A stretch of 36,292 nucleotides of DNA from DASSCW01 sp036556325 (GTDB taxonomy: Bacteria > Chloroflexota > Limnocylindria > QHBO01), in contig DATBJR010000106.1 in the NCBI GenBank assembly GCA_036556325.1, positions 1-36,292 on the forward strand. Direction: 5' to 3'. This document shows, one piece after another, positions 32,388 through 36,292 of this stretch (positions are counted from its first letter, which is position 1; each line of letters opens with the position of its first letter). The notes beneath the pieces were generated by a model. That model was given only the letters and a program-made list of their open reading frames with translations, was not told the DNA's origin and did no database searches. The position numbers and the translations under genes were made by a program.

Positions 32388-33290
32388 CTAGGCCGGCTCC
32401 GCCTGGTGGGGCCGATGGACGACGGGCGCCAGCGGCAGGCTGGCCACGTGCCGGGCGATCTCCTGGGCCGATGCGATCCATAGTCCATCGATCTCCCTGG
32501 CGCGCGCGATCAGCGTTTCGAGCGCCACCGCCCGCGACGCCCGCCCGCTGATGAACGGGTGGTTGGTCAGCACGAAGAGGCCGCCCTCCTCCACGAGCGC
32601 CTCGAGCTCCAGCGTCCAGCGCGCCAGGACCTCCGCGGGGCTGGCGATGAGCCCGGTGCCGGTGATGCCGGGCAGGTAGGCGTACGGCTCCCAGTCGTCC
32701 AGGCTCCAGTGGCAGGGGAGCTCGACGATGGGATCCGAGCCGTCGCCGGTGTGCAGCAGGTACGGGTGGTCCGCGTCCATCAGGCCCGAGTCGTACAGGA
32801 ACCCGTGGCGGGCAAGCAACCCGGGCAGGCGGTCGGTGATCTCCCACATCGGTGCGCGATAGCCCACCGGGCGTACCCCCAGCACCGCGTCCAGGGCCTC
32901 CAGGCCGCGGAGCAGCCGCCGCTCCTCCGTCTCGGCGTCCGGTGCCGAATGCGCGCCCTCGTGCAGGTAGCCGTGATGGGCGATCTCGTGGCCGGCATCG
33001 CGGACCGCCTTCACCGTGTCAGGCCAGTGCTCGGCGGTGTAGCCCGGCACGAAGAAGGTGGCTCGCACCCCCTGGCGGTCCAGCACGCGGAGGATGCGCG
33101 CCCCGCCGGTGCGAGGGCCGTAGGCCTGGTGCGACATGACGTCCAGCCAGGTCGCCGACTCCGGGTGCTCGAACAGGATCGCAGACTCGGCATCCATGTC
33201 GAAGCTGAAGACCGCCGCGGCGCGGTAGCCGGCCGGCCAGCTGAAGCCGGGAGGCATCGGCTCCGTCCAGGCAGGCGTCCCGTCGGCCAC
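32388..33290 (-). CDS. Polysaccharide-deacetylase-fold (CE4) hydrolase, PuuE/HpPgdA-like
   Basis: 300 residues, no signal peptide, so cytoplasmic. NodB-type motifs: FSFDMDAES (21-35 region), GHEIAHHGYLHEG (metal histidines) and YRAPMWEITD. The FDMDAE form and intracellular location resemble the branch containing cyclic-imide hydrolase/allantoinase PuuE-type enzymes and H. pylori PgdA rather than secreted chitin or xylan deacetylases. It starts 5 bases after the ureohydrolase gene on the same strand. It may open a ring imported by the NCS1 permease, which is inference. Confidence 0.85.
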   Translation of the reverse strand: MADGTPAWTEPMPPGFSWPAGYRAAAVFSFDMDAESAILFEHPESATWLDVMSHQAYGPRTGGARILRVLDRQGVRATFFVPGYTAEHWPDTVKAVRDAGHEIAHHGYLHEGAHSAPDAETEERRLLRGLEALDAVLGVRPVGYRAPMWEITDRLPGLLARHGFLYDSGLMDADHPYLLHTGDGSDPIVELPCHWSLDDWEPYAYLPGITGTGLIASPAEVLARWTLELEALVEEGGLFVLTNHPFISGRASRAVALETLIARAREIDGLWIASAQEIARHVASLPLAPVVHRPHQAEPA

Positions 33291-33295
33291 AGCCG

Positions 33296-34246
33296 CTACG
33301 CCGCGGGGCTGCGCTGGAGAGCGACCAGCGACAGCATCTCGTAGGCCAGGTTGGCGGCGAGCGTCGCGGTCTGGCCGGCGGGGTCGTAGGCGGGGATGAC
33401 CTCGACGACGTCGAAGCCCACGAAGTCGATCCCTGTCAGCCGGCGCACGATGGCGAGCAGGTCACGGGCCGAAGGGCCGCCCGCCTCCGGCGTGCCGGTG
33501 CCCGGGGCATAGGCCGGATCGACGACGTCGATGTCGAAGGAGATGAACGCCGGCCGATCCCCCACCCGCTCCCGCACCCGCTGCGCGACGGCCTCCGGCC
33601 CGACGGCGAAGACATCTTCGGTGGTCAGGTAGTCGAGGCCCAGCTCGTCGCGCAGGCCGGTCCAGTCCGCCGCCTCGTAGAGGGAGCCGCGCAGGCCCAC
33701 CTCGATCGAGTGGGCCACGTCCACCAGCCCTTCCTCGATCGCGCGGCGCATCCACGTCCCGTGGTTGTACTTCTCGCCGAAGTAGCTGTCCCAGGCGTCG
33801 GTGTGCGAGTCGAAGTCGATGACCGCCACCGGGCCGCGGGAGCGCGTGGCGCGCAGGTGGGGCAGGGTGCAGGCGTGGTCGCCGCCGATGAGCAGCGGGA
33901 CCACGCCGGCCTCCACGATGGGGCTGACCGCCTCCTCGATGGCCGCATAGCTGCGCTCCGTGTAGCCGGGCACGATCGCCACGTCGCCATAGTCGACGCA
34001 GCTCAGCACGTCGAACGGCTTCACGTCCAGGTTGGCGTTGTACGGCCGCAGCATGACGCTCGCCGCGCGCACGGCGTTCGGCCCGAAGCGGCCGCCGATG
34101 CGATACGTAACGCCGGTGTCGAACGGCACGCCGACGATCGCCAGGTCCACCCCCTCCAGGGTTCGCACGTACGGCAGCCGCGCGAAGGTCGCAGGCCCGG
34201 TGAACCGCGGGCTCTGCAGCGAATCCTCCGGCACGTAACGCGGCAT
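33296..34246 (-). CDS. Agmatinase-type ureohydrolase (canonical metal site)
   Basis: 316 residues. All metal motifs are intact: GGDHA (H124), DSHTD (D146, H148, D150) and FDIDVVDPAYAPGTGTPE (D238, D240). It hydrolyses a guanidino compound to urea and an amine. Agmatine is the default guess, but related enzymes act on guanidinobutyrate, guanidinopropionate or guanidine. I chose ATG 34246 (MPRYVPED) because TATGAT ends 7 bases upstream and the conserved domain begins there; ATGs at 34258 and 34273 are possible. It heads an operon with the CE4 hydrolase. Confidence 0.92.
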   Translation of the reverse strand: MPRYVPEDSLQSPRFTGPATFARLPYVRTLEGVDLAIVGVPFDTGVTYRIGGRFGPNAVRAASVMLRPYNANLDVKPFDVLSCVDYGDVAIVPGYTERSYAAIEEAVSPIVEAGVVPLLIGGDHACTLPHLRATRSRGPVAVIDFDSHTDAWDSYFGEKYNHGTWMRRAIEEGLVDVAHSIEVGLRGSLYEAADWTGLRDELGLDYLTTEDVFAVGPEAVAQRVRERVGDRPAFISFDIDVVDPAYAPGTGTPEAGGPSARDLLAIVRRLTGIDFVGFDVVEVIPAYDPAGQTATLAANLAYEMLSLVALQRSPAA

Positions 34247-34253
34247 GCGGCCG

Positions 34254-34259
34254 ATCATA
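34254..34259 (-). promoter_or_regulatory. -10 box of the agmatinase-type gene
   Basis: TATGAT on the minus strand, 7 bases before the chosen ATG. It is the best -10 match among the leaderless-type promoters here and supports the shorter start. Confidence 0.6.
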
Positions 34260-34305
34260 GGCGTTCCAGTCATGCCTCAATCCGAGCTCCCAGAGGCGAA
34301 CGTGG

Positions 34306-34412
34306 TAGGGTGGTCCCCTGCCGCTGCGCGGCAGCCTCCGCTTGGTCGATGGTTCTTCTCGAACCGGCCCCGCGCCGTACGACGTTTCGAGAAGAGCATA
34401 TGGGAGGTCATC
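34306..34412 (+). ncRNA. Candidate structured cold-shock leader RNA (copy 2), with promoter
   Basis: TAGGGT (34306-34311) and a 6-base gap are followed by P1 (CTGCCGC 34318-34324 with GCGGCAG 34328-34334) and the conserved block CCTCCGCTTGGTCGAT (34335-34350). The nested hairpin then has an outer stem CTTCTCGAA (34355-34363) with TTCGAGAAG (34386-34394) and an inner stem CGGC/GCCG. GGGAGG and GTG 34413 come next. The layout matches copy 1 at 19405, and P1 keeps its pairing with a different sequence. Confidence 0.6.
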
Positions 34413-34616
34413 GTGACCACCGGTACCATCAAGCGCGTCATCTCTGAGCGCGGCTTCGGCTTCATCGTCGGACCCGACGGCAAGGAGTACTTCTTCCATC
34501 GCGACGGCCTGTCGCCGTCCCTGGACTTCGACCGCCTGGTCGGCGGCGAATCCGTCAGCTTCGAGGTCGAGGCCAATCCCAAGGGCGAGCGCGCCGTGCA
34601 GGTGCAGTCCGCCTAG
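34413..34616 (+). CDS. Cold-shock domain protein (2)
   Basis: 67 residues, with RGFGFIVGPDG and YFFHRDGL nucleic-acid-binding motifs. It is a close paralogue of the gene at 19506, mostly differing in the last third. GTG 34413 is preceded by GGGAGG at 5-base spacing. An ATG at 34400 lies in another frame. The shared leader implies shared control. Confidence 0.94.
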   Translation: MTTGTIKRVISERGFGFIVGPDGKEYFFHRDGLSPSLDFDRLVGGESVSFEVEANPKGERAVQVQSA

Positions 34617-34656
34617 CGACAGCCGGCCCAGCGGCCGCTTCGACCGTGGTTACCGT

Positions 34657-34727
34657 GGGGCGCACCGGGACGCTACCGGCACGCCCTTCGGTGCCCCGCG
34701 GGCAAAGCCGGGTCGGTGGATCCGACC
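34657..34727 (+). other. Two hairpins between the cold-shock gene and the next ORF
   Basis: GGGGC..ACCG (34657-34667) can pair with CGGTGCCCC (34689-34697), a possible terminator for the cold-shock gene. GGTCGG-TGGAT-CCGACC (34711-34727) is a perfect stem just before the next ORF start and could affect its translation. Neither has a T-run. Confidence 0.4.
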
Positions 34728-34735
34728 TGCTGGTG

Positions 34736-35092
34736 ATGCAGCGAGCCATCCTCCTCATCGATGACCTCGGCGCAGACCTGGACCGCCAGGTCGCGACCGA
34801 GGCCAGCCCGGACGAGCGGGTACGGCGGCTGCGGGAGGCAACGGCCCGCATCACTCGGGCGGCCAACGATGCCATCCAGGCCTACCGCCGGGGTTTGCGG
34901 GCCGTCGAAGCCCAGCTCGGGAGCGCCAAGACCAGCCGCGAAGAAAGCCTGGCCATGCGGGCCAGCCTCCAGGCCGCCCGGCAGGATCTGCTGGGGACGC
35001 TGGAGGTCGCAAGCCGTCGCTACCCGTGGGCCGCTGATCTCACGGCGCCGGCCGCCCGCGCCTCACGCCTCACCGGCCGCGAACGACCCTGA
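34736..35092 (+). CDS. Hypothetical helical protein, 118 residues
   Basis: It begins MQRAILLIDDLGADLD and is mostly charged helix with heptad-like spacing (about 20-90), so a coiled coil is likely. No signal peptide. No family recognised. ATG 34736 (or GTG 34733) is chosen because the longer frame runs through two hairpins. The ribosome site is weak. It is convergent with the VOC gene. Confidence 0.55.
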   Translation: MQRAILLIDDLGADLDRQVATEASPDERVRRLREATARITRAANDAIQAYRRGLRAVEAQLGSAKTSREESLAMRASLQAARQDLLGTLEVASRRYPWAADLTAPAARASRLTGRERP

Positions 35093-35120
35093 CGTCGCTC
35101 GACCGGCAGCCGATCTCCCG

Positions 35121-35903
35121 CTACTGGCCGGGGTTCGAGCTCTTGAAGAGGCCGAAGGTCGCGCCCTGCGGATCGGCCACGATGGCGAAGCGGCCGCCGA
35201 AGTAGTCCTGCGGCTCGACCGTCACTGACCCACCGGCCTGCGTGATGACCTGCACCTTCGCATCCACGTCGTCGACGTCGAAGTAGACCATCCAGAAGCT
35301 CGGCACCTGGGCCGGCACGTCCGGGCTCATTTCGAAGGCCCCGGCGAGCTGCTGTCCGTCGCCCTGGAACTGCGTGTAGGCCGGCGCCCCTTCGGAGGCC
35401 TCGCTGGTCTCGTGCGTCCAGCCGAAGATCGCCTCGTAGAACGGGATCGCCCGCTCCAGGCCGCGCGCGTTCAGCTCGGCCCAGCCGAAGGCATTGGTCC
35501 GATGCGCCGCGAAGCCACTCATGCGGGCGCCCTGCCAGGCGCTGATCACGGCGCCGACGGGGTCGGCGAAGACCGCCATCCGGCCCTGGTCGCCGACGTC
35601 GAACGGGGCCGCAATGACCGTGCCGCCCGCGTCGCTCACGCGCTGGGCCAGCCGGTCCACGTCGTCGGTCCCGATGTAGAGGCCCCACGCGGTTGGCGCG
35701 TCAGGCGACTGCTTGGGGCCGATGCCGGCGGCGTCATCGGCTCCGAGCTTGGCAATCGCATAACCGCCGTACTGCGGATCGGGATTCACATCGATCTGCC
35801 AGCCGAAGATGCGCGAGTAGAACGCCCTGGCTGCTTCCGAATCCGGGGTCGTCAGCTCGACCCACGACGGCTTGTTGATGATGGCGGTGGCAGTCTGCGC
35901 CAT
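35121..35903 (-). CDS. Two-domain VOC (glyoxalase/bleomycin-resistance fold) protein
   Basis: 260 residues: two tandem VOC domains (about 12-125 and 138-256), each starting with a W.EL-type strand and an AFYSRIFGW or PFYEAIFGW helix. It resembles the mycobacterial CFP30-like family. Family roles range from glyoxalase to antibiotic binding, so no specific substrate is claimed. GGAGGAG precedes the ATG at 35903. Confidence 0.9.
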   Translation of the reverse strand: MAQTATAIINKPSWVELTTPDSEAARAFYSRIFGWQIDVNPDPQYGGYAIAKLGADDAAGIGPKQSPDAPTAWGLYIGTDDVDRLAQRVSDAGGTVIAAPFDVGDQGRMAVFADPVGAVISAWQGARMSGFAAHRTNAFGWAELNARGLERAIPFYEAIFGWTHETSEASEGAPAYTQFQGDGQQLAGAFEMSPDVPAQVPSFWMVYFDVDDVDAKVQVITQAGGSVTVEPQDYFGGRFAIVADPQGATFGLFKSSNPGQ

Positions 35904-36063
35904 GACGGGTCTCCTCCATGCGGTGACCCGGGTCTGGACGGCCCCGGGAAGTGGAGCTTCGACGCGGCGCGCGTTCCCTCCACGCGACGACTCGGCGCCG
36001 AAGTGTCTAGGCGCCAGATGTTACGCCGCCGTTTCCTCGACGGGAACCACAGCGCGGCCGGTG

Positions 36064-36069
36064 TAGCAT
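36064..36069 (+). promoter_or_regulatory. -10 box of the last gene
   Basis: TAGCAT ends 7 bases before GTG 36077, another leaderless-type arrangement. Confidence 0.45.
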
Positions 36070-36076
36070 CCGGCGC

Positions 36077-36292
36077 GTGCCCAGCGAATTCCTGCTCATC
36101 GCGATTGCCCAGATCGCTGTCGTGATGGCCGGCTTCACCGCGGTGACATCGGCCCTGACGCCGCCAGGCGGTTCATGGAGCCAGGACCAGCGCATCCGGC
36201 AGCGAGCCATCGTCTCGACGAGCTTCAACGTCGTCTTCGAGAGCCTCCTCCCCGTCATCGCCTTCGCATGGTTCGGGGACGCCCGCACGGCC
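36077..36292 (+). CDS. Start of a membrane protein, truncated by the window end
   Basis: 72 codons, still open at the edge. The protein begins with a hydrophobic helix (EFLLIAIAQIAVVMAGFTAV), then a polar arginine-rich loop (about 33-48) and a second helix starting near residue 52 (NVVFESLLPVIAFAWF). The pattern resembles small four-helix membrane proteins of unknown function. GTG 36077 is chosen from the -10 box 7 bases upstream; there is no ribosome site. Confidence 0.65.
   Translation, partial: MPSEFLLIAIAQIAVVMAGFTAVTSALTPPGGSWSQDQRIRQRAIVSTSFNVVFESLLPVIAFAWFGDARTA

Noticed and set aside
34247..34305. Guanidine riboswitch upstream of the ureohydrolase
   Set aside because: The likely promoter is leaderless, leaving no room for an aptamer, and no guanidine-I/II/III-like core is present.
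1..36292. CRISPR arrays, insertion sequences, integrases, rRNA
   Set aside because: I found no regularly spaced repeats, transposase motifs, terminal inverted repeats or rRNA-like conserved blocks on reading the window.

Overview
The window is about 36 kb of dense, high-GC bacterial chromosome. Genes abut or overlap by 4 bases (GTGA or ATGA junctions), and no stretch over 300 bases lacks a gene. I see no rRNA, tRNA, CRISPR array, insertion sequence or phage gene. Many promoters look leaderless: a TANNNT-type -10 box sits 6-9 bases before the start codon, with little -35 signal. Gene content and style suggest a Chloroflexota or actinobacterium-like soil or freshwater lineage. No taxonomic marker is present, so this is a low-confidence guess.

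Layout. (1) 1-1671: end of an ABC export operon with two ABC-2 permeases. (2) 1700-4400: a small promoter-equipped ORF, a WYL regulator, and a Fur-family regulator coupled to an arginase-fold enzyme. (3) 4500-7850: a DUF6220 membrane protein facing an HxlR regulator - MFS transporter - membrane adenylate cyclase operon. (4) 7844-10507: a promoter with an inverted-repeat operator driving a cytoplasmic HtrA-like protease, a UBP-type zinc finger and an FAD oxidoreductase. (5) 10504-14178: a YcaQ-type DNA glycosylase, divergent from a pantothenate operon (DUF2520 protein, panC, panB). (6) 14271-17088: sirtuin plus GNAT, CorA and a hypothetical gene. (7) 17117-19712: hemerythrin, GlsB-type membrane protein, a second adenylate cyclase and a cold-shock gene.

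(8) 19781-30785 is a potassium-uptake island: a KimA-type transporter, a DUF4118 histidine kinase, KdpE, a KdpE-box-like promoter, an unknown 89-residue protein, a lone receiver domain, two 29-residue membrane peptides (the second is KdpF), KdpA, KdpB, KdpC, and the N-terminal half of KdpD as a separate protein. The sensor is therefore split into two genes at opposite ends of the cluster.

(9) 30923-34246: an NCS1 nucleobase-type permease convergent with a ureohydrolase plus CE4 (PuuE/HpPgdA-like) deacetylase operon, possibly a small import-and-degrade module for a cyclic nitrogen compound. (10) 34306-36292: a second cold-shock gene, a small helical protein, a two-domain VOC protein and the start of a membrane protein.

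The most distinctive non-coding signal is a shared leader upstream of both cold-shock genes: a -10 box, a hairpin whose sequence differs but whose pairing is kept, a conserved 16-base block, then a nested hairpin ending in an identical 11-base strand. It looks like a structured regulatory RNA.
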